Below are positions 26,418 to 36,327 of a stretch of 64,000 nt of DNA, piece after piece. Position numbers and translations under genes: made by a program. Source of the stretch: Campylobacter sp. MIT 97-5078 (GTDB lineage Bacteria; Campylobacterota; Campylobacteria; Campylobacterales; Campylobacteraceae). The notes beneath the pieces are model-generated. The model saw only the letters and a program-made list of their open reading frames with translations, was not told where the DNA came from and did no database searches. The stretch spans positions 1 to 64,000 of the forward strand of contig NZ_QHLK01000007.1 in the NCBI RefSeq assembly GCF_006864455.1, written 5' to 3'. Numbering within the stretch: position 1 is the stretch's first letter; every line of letters begins with the position of its first letter.

Positions 26418-27392
26418 TTAGTCTCCTTTGTTTATATGTTTGTCTTTGAGGTATTTTTCAAATTCATCATCTTCTAAAACCTCATCAAAGCTTGAACTAA
26501 TCTCACCTATATTTTCATAATGAGCTTTTATTTTGCGGTTTATATCCTTGATAAATTCCTTAAAATTGCTATTATTGGTTACTAAAACATCTATAGTTTC
26601 AACATCTAAGCTTTCATTTTCTCTAGCTTGGATCACAACTTCAGAATTTGCAATTTCATTTTCAAGTTTTATAAGTCCTATGCCAAAGCTAGCATTGAGC
26701 CGTCTAAGCACTACTAATACTTCGCTATCGACCTCTTCATACACGACTAAATAGCCCTCATTTGCCCAGCTTGAATTTGATACAGCTTGAAAATAGCATT
26801 CCTTAAGATTACCAAAATTTAAAGCAATTTTAAGCTCAAAGGAGTAAAGTTTATAATCTGGTCTATCAATATTTTGAAGTAATTCTAAAGTATCGTTTTT
26901 ATAGCTTCCAAAAGGAAAAGATACAGCGACGATATCAGGATGATCCCATTTGTTTTTACCACTTGTATTTTTTACACTTTTTTCATGATAAATCGTCTTT
27001 GCACAAGCGTTAAATTCACTCTCATACAAAAATTTCACAAGCAAGGGGTGCAAATCTCTCTCGTTAAATTTCTCTTTTACTGGTTTTTTTATAGGGGTTT
27101 CTTGAATAAATTGTTCTGGTTTTTTGTTGTCTAATTCTGCACTTCTACTTTTAAGCCAAAATGTAGCAGGTTGTTTTGAAACGATGATAAAATCAGCTTT
27201 TTCGCCTTTGTTTTTTACATTCATATAAAGCTGTGCTGCAAGAGAATTATAAGGTGTTTTTCCCATGCTTGAAAGTCTTTTGTCTATACCTTGTTTAACC
27301 ACCTCATCCCAAATTTGTAAAAAAGTAAGAGGCTGTTTTGTTTTTACTAGAATTTCTTTTGCTGCTTCTAAATAAGTCAATTTCTTTTCCAT
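26418..27392 (-). CDS. HARE-HTH domain protein with PD-(D/E)XK-like C-terminus, in the glt operon
   Basis: Residues 5 to about 80 match the HARE-HTH module: LTYLEAAKEILVKTKQPL, IWDEVVKQG, then LAAQLYMNVKNK and FWLKSR. This DNA-binding module is found in RNA polymerase delta, chromatin proteins and restriction enzymes. The C-terminal half carries HPLLVKFL (115-122), HPDIVAVSFP (151-160) and SFELKI (184-189). D153 with E186-x-K188 is the spacing of PD-(D/E)XK nucleases. The long gap and the gene's place between gltB and gltD suggest a nuclease-derived regulator or a real DNA enzyme. C. jejuni has a gene in the same place (my recollection). Function unknown. Confidence 0.72.
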   Translation of the reverse strand: MEKKLTYLEAAKEILVKTKQPLTFLQIWDEVVKQGIDKRLSSMGKTPYNSLAAQLYMNVKNKGEKADFIIVSKQPATFWLKSRSAELDNKKPEQFIQETPIKKPVKEKFNERDLHPLLVKFLYESEFNACAKTIYHEKSVKNTSGKNKWDHPDIVAVSFPFGSYKNDTLELLQNIDRPDYKLYSFELKIALNFGNLKECYFQAVSNSSWANEGYLVVYEEVDSEVLVVLRRLNASFGIGLIKLENEIANSEVVIQARENESLDVETIDVLVTNNSNFKEFIKDINRKIKAHYENIGEISSSFDEVLEDDEFEKYLKDKHINKGD

Positions 27393-27447
27393 TTTATTTT
27401 CTTAAATTTTTCTCTAATTCTATCAAATTTCCAAACTTTTTCAAAGC

Positions 27448-30400
27448 TTACTTCCCCTTGGTTATCAGCTCAAAGGCGACAAGTTCTGGATTTTTTTCTT
27501 TTTTGCATAGTTCTAGGGTTTGAAGCATTTTTGCATAATCCCTTGGCATAATTTTAAAGAAATTCTTTGCACTAAAACGTTTAAGTATGCGTGCGGCTTT
27601 AACCGAGTTTGTGTGCTTTAAATGTTCATTTATCAAGCCTAAAAGCTCATTTTTATCATCTTTGCTTAGCTCCAAGATATCCACTAGCTCGGTATTGACA
27701 AAACCTTCATTGTGGCGTCCATATATATAAGCTATGCCTCCACTCATACCAGCGGCGAAATTTGCACCTATATCACCAAGCACGACAACGCGCCCTCCTG
27801 TCATATATTCACAACCATGCACGCCTGTGCCAAGCACGACTGCACTTGCCCCTGAATTTCTCACACAAAACCTTTCCCCTGCTATACCATCAAGATACAC
27901 TTGTCCCTCAGTTGCCCCATATAAGCAAGCATTGCCAGCGATGATATTATCTTCTGCTAAGAAATTTGCTTCTTTGCTTACTTTTGCACTAATCTTGCCC
28001 CCACTTAAACCCTTGCCTAGATAATCATTTGCATCGCCTACTATGCAAAGTTCAATGCCCTTGCACAAAAACGCTCCAAAGCTGTTCCCAGCGTTGCCTA
28101 TGGCTTCTATGCTAATTTGCCCTTCATTTAAGCCTTTAGCTCCATATGCTCTAGTGATCTCACTTGAAAGCATAGTTGCAAAGGTTCTACTTGAATTACT
28201 TACCTCTAAAGCAAGCTTGATCTTTTTGCCCTTTGATACAGCTTCTTTACAAAGGGGTAAAAGCACTCTATAATCTATAGTTTTTTCAAGTTTATTATCT
28301 TTAAAACCTTGAAAATGCACGGCTGTTTGATTGTAAGTTGCTAAGGATTTTAAAATGCTATCAAGATTAACTTTACTTGCTTTGCCTTGTAAATTTTTCT
28401 TTTGAAAGAGTTTATCAACCCTACCTATCATATTATCAAGCTTTTCAAAGCCAAGTTTTGCCATATATTCACGCAGTTCTTGGGCTATAAAACGCATAAA
28501 ATTTTCTACCCATTCAGCTTTGCCTTTAAAACGTCCTCTAAGCTCTAAATCCTGCGTAGCTATGCCAAAAGGACAAGTGTTGAGGTGGCACACTCTCATC
28601 ATCGTGCAACCAAGCACAATCAAAGGGGCGATCGCAAAGCCAAATTCCTCAGCCCCTAAAAGTGCAGCCACAGCTAAATCTCGCCCGCTCATAAGCTTAC
28701 CATCTGTTTCAAGGCGAACCCGATCTCGTAACTTGTTTAAAATCAAGGTTTGATGAGTTTCAGCAAGCCCTATCTCCCAAGGAATTCCAGCATTAGCTAT
28801 ACTTGTTCTAGGGCTTGCTCCAGTGCCTCCATCATAACCTGAAACTAAAATGCAGTTTGCTCCAGCCTTAGCTACACCAGCTGCAACCGTCCCAATACCT
28901 GCTTCGCTAACAAGTTTAACCGAAATACTCGCTTTATCATTTGCGTTTTTAAGATCATAAATAAGTTGGGCTAAATCCTCAATCGAATAAATATCATGAT
29001 GAGGAGGAGGAGAGATCAAAGAAACACCCGGTATGGAGTGACGTGCCTTAGCAATCCATGGATAAACCTTAAAGCCCATGAGCTGTCCGCCCTCTCCGGG
29101 CTTTGCACCTTGTGCGACTTTGATTTGCAGTTCTTTAGCATTGACAAGGTAGTTGATATTTACACCAAAACGCCCACTTGCAACTTGCTTGATAGCCGAA
29201 CTTTTATCATCACCGTTAAGTTCTTTGATATAACGCGTTTCATCTTCACCACCTTCGCCTGAATTGCTTTTTGCTCCTAAGCGATTCATAGCTATAGCAA
29301 GGCATTCATGCACTTCTTTTGAAATAGAACCATAACTCATCGCCCCTGTTTTAAAACGTTTGACTATGTTTTCTACACTTTCAACCTTGTCTAAACTTAT
29401 GGCTTCGCTGGTGTCAAAGTCCATTAAATCTCTGATCTTAATGAGTTTGTTATCAACAAGACTGGTATATTTTTTAAATCTTGCGTAGTCTTTGTTTTTA
29501 CACGCTTCTTGTAGATGAAAGATAACTAAAGGATCGATGATGTGATCAGTTTTTGTGCTTCTAAAGGCATGACTTCCTTTTGAATCAAGAGCTAGATCAA
29601 AGTTCTTAAAACCCTCAGTATGCACTTTTTTTAGCTCTTCAAAAAGCTCATCAAGTCCTATGCCTTCTATTCTTGAACTTACTGAACCAAAGTATTGTTC
29701 GCAAAATTGTGAATTTAAGCCTAAACATTCAAAAATCTTTGAACCATTGTAACTTTGCAGAGTTGAAACGCCCATTTTTGAAGCGATTTTTACAATGCCA
29801 GCTGAACTTGCTTTGATGAAGTTTTGCACGCCTTTTTCATAGCTAAGCTCTAATTCGCCTTTTTTGATAAGCTCATAAATGCTCTCATACACTAAATAAG
29901 GACAAATTGCTGTTGCTCCAAAACCAAGCAAGCAAGCAAAATGATGAATTTCTCTTGGTTCAGCACTTTTAATGATGATGCTTACATGTGTGCGTAAAGA
30001 CTTGCTTACTAGATAGTGATGAAGCCCTGAAACAGCAAGCAAAGAAGGGATATAAGTCTTTGTTTGACTTACGCCCTCATCACTTAAAATCACTATACAA
30101 ACACCTTTTTTTATACTTTCTTCAACGCTTTTAAAAAGCTCATCTAAGGCTTGTTTGAGGCTTTTTTTATGAAAATCAAAAAGTAAAGAAAATTCAGCTA
30201 CTTCAAAGTCTTTTAAATTTTTGATCTTAAAAAGCTCCTCATTGCTTATCAAAGGAAGCTGGAGTTTTGCTCTTTTGCAGTTTGAGGCACTTGTTTTGAG
30301 CAAATTGCCTTCTCTGCCAAGATAAATTCGCGTTGAAGTAACGATTTCTTCGCGGATAGCATCAAGTGGTGGATTTGTCACTTGAGCAAAAAGCTGTTTA

Positions 30401-31947
30401 AAATAATTAAAAAGCGGTTGAGGCTTTTCATCAAGCACAGCTAAAGGCGTATCAATACCCATTGAAGCAAGAGCTTCTTTACCTGTATTTGCCATAGTCA
30501 AAACACTTCCCATAAGCTCATCAAAACTCCAATTAAAAAGCTTTTGCAAACGCAAAATTTCAGCTGAACTTAAAAATTCGTGTTTATAGCCTTTAGAACT
30601 TAGTTCTTCTATATGCACAAGGTTTTTAAGCCATTTTTCATAAGGCTTAGCATTTGCATAATGATCCTTTAGCTCCTTATCATCAATCAATCTTCCTTGC
30701 TCAGTATCTACAAGCAAAAGCTTGCCCGGCTCTAAACGTTTTTTGGCTTTGATGTTTTTTTCATCTATTTTTAAAGCCCCTGTTTCGCTAGCTAAAATCA
30801 AAAAATCATCATTTGTTAAATAATAACGACTCGGACGAAAGCCATTTCTATCAAGGCTTGCACCCATGATCACTCCATCAGTAAAGATGATAGAAGCAGG
30901 TCCATCCCAAGGTTCCATTAAGGTAGAATGATATTCATAAAACGCCTTTTTTTTCGCATCTATGGTTTTGTTTTTATGCCAAGGCTCTGGCACCATCATC
31001 ATAAAAGCTTCTTCAAGAGTGCGTCCATTGAGGCTTAAAAATTCCAAAGTATTATCAAACATAGCAGAATCGCTACTTGGTTTTGCAATGATAGGAAAAA
31101 TATCGTCTAGATTCTTAAAATAATCACTTTGCATTAAACCTTCTCTAGCCCTTATACTACCGATATTTCCTTGTATGGTGTTAATCTCGCCATTATGCAC
31201 CATATACCTGTTTGGGTGTGCTCTTTCCCAGTTTGGAAAGGTATTTGTTGAAAAACGTGAATGCACTAAAGCAATGGCAGATTTTAAATTCACATCTTTA
31301 AAATCAAGATAAAAATCGCTTAACTGAGTAGAAAGCAACATACCCTTATACACAAGGGTTCTTGAGCTAAAAGAACAGATATAAAATTTAGGCACATTTA
31401 AAGCTCTTTTTTCAATAATCCTTCTTGTTTCATACAGCATGCGTTCAAACTCAATTCCAGCTTTAACTTCTTTTGGACGTTTTACAAAGGCTTGTAAAAA
31501 ATACGGCATAGCTTTTAAAGCAGTATGTCCTATATCACTAGGATTAACAGGCACAACTCTAAAGCCTAAAAACTCAAGATTTTTATCTTTTAAGCCTTGT
31601 AAAAATAAAGCCTTGCCCTGCTTTTTTGCTTCAGCATTTGGAGATAAAAACATTTGTGCTACAGCATAATCACCTTCTTTAGGGAGTTTAAAGCCAAGCT
31701 CTTGACTTGCAAAAAAATCATGTGGCACTTGTATAAGTATGCCAGCTCCATCGCCAGAGTTTTCCTCAGCTCCAGCTCCACCTCTGTGCTCAAGCTGCAT
31801 AAGTATATCAAGAGCATTTTGAATAACTTTATATGAGGCTATACCCTTGATATTTGCAACCGCTCCTATACCACAGCAATCATGCTCAAAACGCGGATCA
31901 TAAAGCCCTATCTTTTGGTTTTTCTCTAAAATATCATCGGTATTCAT
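27448..31947 (-). CDS. gltB: Glutamate synthase (NADPH), large subunit
   Basis: GltB makes two glutamates from glutamine and 2-oxoglutarate. The 1499-residue protein starts at ATG 31947 (MNTDDILE) with AAGGAT upstream. The N-terminal glutamine amidotransferase has its nucleophile in HDCCGIGAVANIKG after a short propeptide. The central and FMN domains include SGYDGGTGASPRTSI. The [3Fe-4S] cysteines lie in CTMMRVCHLNTCPFG, followed by the C-terminal beta-helix (GXXG repeats such as GGRVVVLGDIGANFAAG). It leads the operon with the HARE-HTH gene and gltD. Confidence 0.96.
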   Translation of the reverse strand: MNTDDILEKNQKIGLYDPRFEHDCCGIGAVANIKGIASYKVIQNALDILMQLEHRGGAGAEENSGDGAGILIQVPHDFFASQELGFKLPKEGDYAVAQMFLSPNAEAKKQGKALFLQGLKDKNLEFLGFRVVPVNPSDIGHTALKAMPYFLQAFVKRPKEVKAGIEFERMLYETRRIIEKRALNVPKFYICSFSSRTLVYKGMLLSTQLSDFYLDFKDVNLKSAIALVHSRFSTNTFPNWERAHPNRYMVHNGEINTIQGNIGSIRAREGLMQSDYFKNLDDIFPIIAKPSSDSAMFDNTLEFLSLNGRTLEEAFMMMVPEPWHKNKTIDAKKKAFYEYHSTLMEPWDGPASIIFTDGVIMGASLDRNGFRPSRYYLTNDDFLILASETGALKIDEKNIKAKKRLEPGKLLLVDTEQGRLIDDKELKDHYANAKPYEKWLKNLVHIEELSSKGYKHEFLSSAEILRLQKLFNWSFDELMGSVLTMANTGKEALASMGIDTPLAVLDEKPQPLFNYFKQLFAQVTNPPLDAIREEIVTSTRIYLGREGNLLKTSASNCKRAKLQLPLISNEELFKIKNLKDFEVAEFSLLFDFHKKSLKQALDELFKSVEESIKKGVCIVILSDEGVSQTKTYIPSLLAVSGLHHYLVSKSLRTHVSIIIKSAEPREIHHFACLLGFGATAICPYLVYESIYELIKKGELELSYEKGVQNFIKASSAGIVKIASKMGVSTLQSYNGSKIFECLGLNSQFCEQYFGSVSSRIEGIGLDELFEELKKVHTEGFKNFDLALDSKGSHAFRSTKTDHIIDPLVIFHLQEACKNKDYARFKKYTSLVDNKLIKIRDLMDFDTSEAISLDKVESVENIVKRFKTGAMSYGSISKEVHECLAIAMNRLGAKSNSGEGGEDETRYIKELNGDDKSSAIKQVASGRFGVNINYLVNAKELQIKVAQGAKPGEGGQLMGFKVYPWIAKARHSIPGVSLISPPPHHDIYSIEDLAQLIYDLKNANDKASISVKLVSEAGIGTVAAGVAKAGANCILVSGYDGGTGASPRTSIANAGIPWEIGLAETHQTLILNKLRDRVRLETDGKLMSGRDLAVAALLGAEEFGFAIAPLIVLGCTMMRVCHLNTCPFGIATQDLELRGRFKGKAEWVENFMRFIAQELREYMAKLGFEKLDNMIGRVDKLFQKKNLQGKASKVNLDSILKSLATYNQTAVHFQGFKDNKLEKTIDYRVLLPLCKEAVSKGKKIKLALEVSNSSRTFATMLSSEITRAYGAKGLNEGQISIEAIGNAGNSFGAFLCKGIELCIVGDANDYLGKGLSGGKISAKVSKEANFLAEDNIIAGNACLYGATEGQVYLDGIAGERFCVRNSGASAVVLGTGVHGCEYMTGGRVVVLGDIGANFAAGMSGGIAYIYGRHNEGFVNTELVDILELSKDDKNELLGLINEHLKHTNSVKAARILKRFSAKNFFKIMPRDYAKMLQTLELCKKEKNPELVAFELITKGK

Positions 31948-31984
31948 AGCCCTATCCTTCAAAAATTTAAATAATAAAGTAAGT

Positions 31985-31993
31985 ATTATAGCA
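31985..31993 (-). promoter_or_regulatory. Extended -10 promoter of gltB
   Basis: The minus strand reads TTTGCTATAAT with TATAAT at 31990-31985, giving a leader of about 30 bases before ATG 31947. Confidence 0.72.
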
Positions 31994-32211
31994 AATTAAC
32001 TTTAAATTGAGATTATTTTTTATCTTAAAAAATACTAAAATGAAAAAAAAATGTAATAAAATAAAAATTATATTTTACTTAAAAAATAAAATAATTATGA
32101 AAAATCACTAACATAATATATAAAAACGACTTTAAATTCGATAAATTATTGAAACAGATTGCATTCAAATTGATATTTTTATTTTTTTTAAATGAATTTA
32201 AGTGCTTTAAG
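31994..32211. other. AT-rich intergenic spacer between gltB and the torA-like gene
   Basis: This stretch is very AT-rich with runs of A and T. I see no coding potential or structure beyond the gltB promoter on one side and the torA terminator on the other. Confidence 0.6.
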
Positions 32212-32242
32212 AATTTAAAACTCCTCCCCAAAAGGAAAGGAG
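32212..32242 (-). terminator. Rho-independent terminator of the torA-like operon
   Basis: In the RNA sense, CTCCTTTCC (32242-32234) pairs with GGGGAGGAG (32229-32221) around a TTTT loop, with two G-U pairs, and is followed by TTTTAAATT. Confidence 0.85.
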
Positions 32243-32256
32243 CAAAAAAGATAGTC

Positions 32257-34773
32257 TTAAATCGCACCTTTTGGAGCAGAAAAAGCTGTAACTTCTGGTA
32301 GTGTTTTTGTAAATTTTTCTATATTTACAAGTGCTGTGTGAGCGATATTACCATTTGCGAGTTTTGAAGTTGGCAGATCAAGTGTAAGCACATTGACACT
32401 GCCATATTTGCAAAGTCCGTTTTCATCTGGATCATACCAGCCACCTTCACAAAGCCTTACCACGCCTTGCATGATGTCATCGCTTAAAACAGCTCCAGCT
32501 AAAACCTCGCCTCTTTTATTAAACACACGCACTACATCGCCGTTTTTAATACCAAGTTTTTGAGCATCTTTTTTGTTGATGAGTATAGGTTCCCTGCCAT
32601 TTACAGCGTATTTTTCACGCAAAGAAGTATGGCAAAGCTGGGAGTGCAAACGATTTGCTGGGTGATTAGTGAGCAAGTGAAAAGGTGCATTTTCGTTTGC
32701 ATTGCCAAGCCATTCTATAGGCTCAAACCAAGTAGGATGAGCTTTGCAATCATTATATTTATACTTTGCTATGCTTTTAGAATAAATTTCTATAAGCCCT
32801 GATTCTGTGCCAAGAGCATTTAAGATAGGATCTTCTATAAAGTCAGCAAATCTTACCCATTCCATACTTTCCATACTCGGCTCAAAAGTGATTGGCTCGT
32901 TTTTCGCCCAAAATTCCTCAAAGCTTGGCATAGGCGTTGCAAAAGCCTCGCCAAAAGCCCTTGTTTGTTTTAAAGCGCTTTCATAATACTCTTTGATGAA
33001 ATCCATAGCCTTTTTGCCATTATCACTAAAAGCATTATATACAGCTTTTCCATAAACTTTACAAATATCAGCAAAAATTTCATAATCATCTTTGCTCTCA
33101 TCAACAGGGGCTACCGCCTGTTTCATCGGCACGATATGCATATTTGAATAATCCCCAGCCATAGTAATATCATTTCTTTCGTAGCTTGAAGTTACAGGCA
33201 TAACAATATCAGCCATTTTTGCCGTTGGTGTCCAATAAATTTCATTAACTACAACAGTGCGAGGTTTTCTCCATGCTTTAACATTGGTATTTGTATCTTG
33301 ATGATGCACAAGAGGATTACCACCCACCCAATAAATAAAATCAATATCTGGATAAGTGATCTTTTCGCCATTATGATCTATAGTTTTGCCCGGATGAAGC
33401 AAAGCATCAGCTATACGTGCAAGCGGAAAAGAACGGCTTGCAGCATTTTGCAACCATTCAGCCCCACTTAAAGCTTGAGTACTTTTTGGCATAGCTTGAA
33501 ATTTACCATTTTTCCAAATTCCAACCGCGCCAGCACTTATACCACCTATAACACCACCCTTACAAGTTGGCACGCCGCCACCGCTATAATGATAACTAAG
33601 CCCAAAACCACCGCCTTTTGTGCCAATTTGTCCAAGCATAGAACAAAGTGTTACAAGCATCCAGTGTGGTTGCTCACCATGTTGTGCTCTTTGCATAGCC
33701 CAACCGCTCATTATCATAGTAGGATTATCATAAAAGGTTTCAGCAAGATTTTCAATCACTTTTGGCTCAATACCACAAATTTTACTCGCCCATTGCACGC
33801 TTTTAACGACGCCATCTTCTTTGCCTTCTAAATAAGCTTTAAATTTATCAAAACCGGTAGTGTAATTTTCTAAAAACTCATAATTGACTTTCTTTGTAGC
33901 GATTAAATGACTTGCCATACCCATCATCATCGCTACATCAGTATTTGGGCGAGGAGCGATCCAATCAGCCTTTAAAAATTTAGCTGTTTCAGTGCGAATA
34001 GGATCAATAACGATGACTTTAATCTTGCTTTTTTTAAGTCTTTCAAAGTATTCTAAGCTTTTTTGTTCGTTTGCTGTCCAAGAAATTCGTAAGGTTGAAA
34101 GCGGATCAGCACCCCAAATAACGACGATCTTACTCTCACTTAAGATATTTTCCCAAGAAGTTTGTTGCTCATATACCTCAATAGAACCTACCACATAAGG
34201 CATTATAACTTGGCTAGCTCCAGTTGAATAATCCCCCGTAACGCCCACAAAACCACCTGTTACATTCATAAAGCGGTGCAAAAGTATGCGTGAGTTTTGC
34301 ATATTGCCACTACTTTTCCAGCCGTAACTGCCCGCAAAAACACCTTGTGTGCCTTTTTGTTTGCGAGTTTTGGCAAGCTCTTTTGCGATAAGCTCTATAG
34401 CTTTTTCATAGCTCACTCTTATAAATTCATCTTTGCCACGAAGTTCTGGCTTAGGTTTGTCTGGATTTTCAAGGTATGATTTTCTCACATACGGAAAGCG
34501 AACGCGGGATTTGTAAATCATATCTGGAGTTTGATACCAAAGCGGATTATCCATATTTGTAAGTTTTCTCCAAGGCTCACTTTTTACTACTACACCATTT
34601 TTAAGAGTAAGTTTTAAAATACCCCAATGTGCTGCTGTGATCACTGAGCCGTTTTTTACAAGCCCTAAATTTGACTTAGAAGCTTCTACACTAGCATTTG
34701 CTAAACTTGGTAAAAAAGGTAAAGTCGCACTTAAGGTTGTTGCTGCTTTTAAAAATCTTCTTCTATCTAACAT
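32257..34773 (-). CDS. TorA/DorA-like molybdopterin oxidoreductase (S-/N-oxide reductase), Tat-exported
   Basis: The 838-residue periplasmic enzyme belongs to the DMSO reductase family (type III, no Fe-S cluster). It starts at ATG 34773 after AAGGAAAA. The Tat signal is DRRRFLKAATTL, residues 3-14. The molybdenum ligand is probably the Ser in GVTGDYSTGASQ, and the MGD pockets include IWGADPLSTL, YWVGGNPLVHHQDTN and LLTNHPANRLHSQL. Such enzymes reduce TMAO or DMSO in anaerobic respiration. The cytochrome c gene ends two bases upstream and likely delivers electrons. TatA (16.3 kb) and the mod operon (37.5 kb) supply export and molybdate. Confidence 0.93.
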   Translation of the reverse strand: MLDRRRFLKAATTLSATLPFLPSLANASVEASKSNLGLVKNGSVITAAHWGILKLTLKNGVVVKSEPWRKLTNMDNPLWYQTPDMIYKSRVRFPYVRKSYLENPDKPKPELRGKDEFIRVSYEKAIELIAKELAKTRKQKGTQGVFAGSYGWKSSGNMQNSRILLHRFMNVTGGFVGVTGDYSTGASQVIMPYVVGSIEVYEQQTSWENILSESKIVVIWGADPLSTLRISWTANEQKSLEYFERLKKSKIKVIVIDPIRTETAKFLKADWIAPRPNTDVAMMMGMASHLIATKKVNYEFLENYTTGFDKFKAYLEGKEDGVVKSVQWASKICGIEPKVIENLAETFYDNPTMIMSGWAMQRAQHGEQPHWMLVTLCSMLGQIGTKGGGFGLSYHYSGGGVPTCKGGVIGGISAGAVGIWKNGKFQAMPKSTQALSGAEWLQNAASRSFPLARIADALLHPGKTIDHNGEKITYPDIDFIYWVGGNPLVHHQDTNTNVKAWRKPRTVVVNEIYWTPTAKMADIVMPVTSSYERNDITMAGDYSNMHIVPMKQAVAPVDESKDDYEIFADICKVYGKAVYNAFSDNGKKAMDFIKEYYESALKQTRAFGEAFATPMPSFEEFWAKNEPITFEPSMESMEWVRFADFIEDPILNALGTESGLIEIYSKSIAKYKYNDCKAHPTWFEPIEWLGNANENAPFHLLTNHPANRLHSQLCHTSLREKYAVNGREPILINKKDAQKLGIKNGDVVRVFNKRGEVLAGAVLSDDIMQGVVRLCEGGWYDPDENGLCKYGSVNVLTLDLPTSKLANGNIAHTALVNIEKFTKTLPEVTAFSAPKGAI

Positions 34774-34774
34774 A

Positions 34775-35353
34775 TTATTTTCCTTTTTTAAAATCTTTTG
34801 CATTCTTTTGCAAGTATTCAATCACAAGCCAGCGATCTTCTTTGTCAATGCCGGTGCGATCGGCCATTGAACGAAACACAGCAGGCCAAGCATTAGCTGT
34901 AAATTCATTTATCTTGTGTGCAGTATGGCAAATGCCGCAGTTTTCCGTATAAAGTGTGGCTGCTCGCGTAAGCATTTCTTTATCGCTTTTAGCAAAATCA
35001 GCCTTATCAGCCCACATTTGTATGCTTGCTCTGCTCCATTTGTCATTTTTACCTTTGCTTTGCTTGATGAAATGAAGCTTAGCATTCTTAGAAAACGCTA
35101 CTACAATAATGCGTTGATAATCGTTAAAATACAGCACTGAAGGGGCTTTAGGATTTACAAAACCTGAAATTTCAAGCAAGAGCTTATCGCCCTCAGTTTT
35201 AACAACTCTAAAAGCATTTGTTGGCAAAAGTCTGCCAATGGCTTTAGTATCGTCTTTGTTTTGATAAAGCGAGATGACTTTATCACTGAAAAGCTCATTT
35301 TTAGCAAAACACAAAGAAAAACTTGCCAAAAGAAAGAAAATGAGTTTTTTCAT
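34775..35353 (-). CDS. Monohaem c-type cytochrome, electron donor of the TorA-like reductase
   Basis: The 192-residue protein has a signal peptide (MKKLIFFLLASFSLCFA). A domain of about 110 residues without haem motif follows, then a single CXXCH (CGICH, near residue 139) in a C-terminal region ending KGK. It pairs with the molybdoenzyme gene directly downstream, as in C. jejuni, where it replaces the pentahaem TorC. AAGGAGC precedes ATG 35353. Confidence 0.87.
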   Translation of the reverse strand: MKKLIFFLLASFSLCFAKNELFSDKVISLYQNKDDTKAIGRLLPTNAFRVVKTEGDKLLLEISGFVNPKAPSVLYFNDYQRIIVVAFSKNAKLHFIKQSKGKNDKWSRASIQMWADKADFAKSDKEMLTRAATLYTENCGICHTAHKINEFTANAWPAVFRSMADRTGIDKEDRWLVIEYLQKNAKDFKKGK

Positions 35354-35588
35354 TTTTGCTCCTTAAATAAATTTAAATTTTTATTATTCTATTTTAGATA
35401 TAATAAATTATTTCTTAAATAAATAATAAATTTTTAAATACTTGTAAAATAGCAATTTAATATTATGCTTAATTTCGAATTTTATATTATTCTAAAGCAA
35501 TACAAAATTTAACCCTATTAACTCAATGTTTGCTTAAAATTTATTATAATCCAGCTTTAAATTTACACTCAAATTTTAAGGAAAAGCT
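35354..35588. other. Divergent intergenic region, cytochrome c / SMR genes
   Basis: This AT-rich divergent control region carries the ribosome site of the cytochrome gene on the minus strand and TATAAT (35545-35550) for the SMR genes on the plus strand. I saw no other clear operator or hairpin. Confidence 0.5.
35545..35550 (+). promoter_or_regulatory. -10 box of the SMR efflux operon
   Basis: TTTATTATAATCC carries a perfect TATAAT 38 bases before the GTG start at 35589. Confidence 0.6.
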
Positions 35589-36011
35589 GTGAAAAAACAA
35601 ACAAAAATCAGCACTAATCTTGCTTGGGCTTTAATCATACTTGGAGGTATTATTGAGTGCTTTTGGGTAAATGGTCTTAAACACGCTGATAATTTTGCTC
35701 TTTACGTCTTTACAGGACTTGGCATACTCATTTCTTTTTGCTGCACGATTTTAGCAATGAAAAAGATAGAGGTAAGTATCGCTTATGCTGTATTTGTAGG
35801 CATTGGCACGGCTGGGGTAGTTTTGGGCGAAATGCTTATCTTTAACGAACCTTTCTCATGGCTTAAAATTTCCCTTATTAGCGTGCTGATACTTAGCGTC
35901 ATAGGGCTTAAGTTTATAAGTCAAGAACATGATGAAGAAAGTGTGGAAAAAATAAGCTCTGATCTTGGTTTAAACGAGCTTGAAGATGAGCTTTTAGGAA
36001 AGATAAAATGA
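35589..36011 (+). CDS. Small multidrug resistance (SMR) family protein, larger subunit
   Basis: The 140-residue protein has the four-helix SMR core plus a charged C-terminal extension of about 30 residues. The helix-1 Glu is in LGGIIECFWVNGLKHAD (E23), the equivalent of EmrE Glu14. The conserved AYAVFVGIGTAGVVLGE motif follows near residue 65. It starts with GTG 35589 after AAGGAAAA. The next gene overlaps by four bases; the pair probably works as a hetero-oligomeric proton-driven efflux pump for cations or guanidinium-like compounds. Confidence 0.87.
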   Translation: MKKQTKISTNLAWALIILGGIIECFWVNGLKHADNFALYVFTGLGILISFCCTILAMKKIEVSIAYAVFVGIGTAGVVLGEMLIFNEPFSWLKISLISVLILSVIGLKFISQEHDEESVEKISSDLGLNELEDELLGKIK

Positions 36012-36325
36012 GCTGGCTTTGTTTAATACTTGCTGGGTGTATAGAGATTCTTGGTGTGATTGCGATGAAAAAGCACATACAAAGCGGAAAAAAGATATAT
36101 TTTCTTACCATTGTTATTTTATTTATGTGCTCTTTTGGCTTTTTGTCTTTGGCTATGCGTGAAATTTCAGCTGGCACAGCCTATGCGATATGGACGGGCA
36201 TAGGAGCTGGTGGGGGCGTGATCGTGGGCGTGCTTTTTTTCAAAGAAAGCAAAAATGTTTTAAAACTTGTTTTTGTAGGGCTTATCTTGCTGTGTAGTGT
36301 AGGTTTAAAGCTTGTTTCTCATTAA
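36008..36325 (+). CDS. Small multidrug resistance (SMR) family protein, smaller subunit
   Basis: This 105-residue four-helix protein has LAGCIEILGVIAMKK (E13) and the signature SAGTAYAIWTGIGAGGGVIVG near 53. The WTGIGA motif is shared by SugE and EmrE types. Its ATG overlaps the previous stop (ATGA). Paired with 35589-36011 it should form an antiparallel heterodimer. Confidence 0.88.
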   Translation: MSWLCLILAGCIEILGVIAMKKHIQSGKKIYFLTIVILFMCSFGFLSLAMREISAGTAYAIWTGIGAGGGVIVGVLFFKESKNVLKLVFVGLILLCSVGLKLVSH

Positions 36326-36327
36326 AT

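Noticed and set aside
33475-33831. 118-codon plus-strand frame inside the torA-like gene
   Set aside because: It is wholly antisense to conserved molybdoenzyme sequence and has no start signals.
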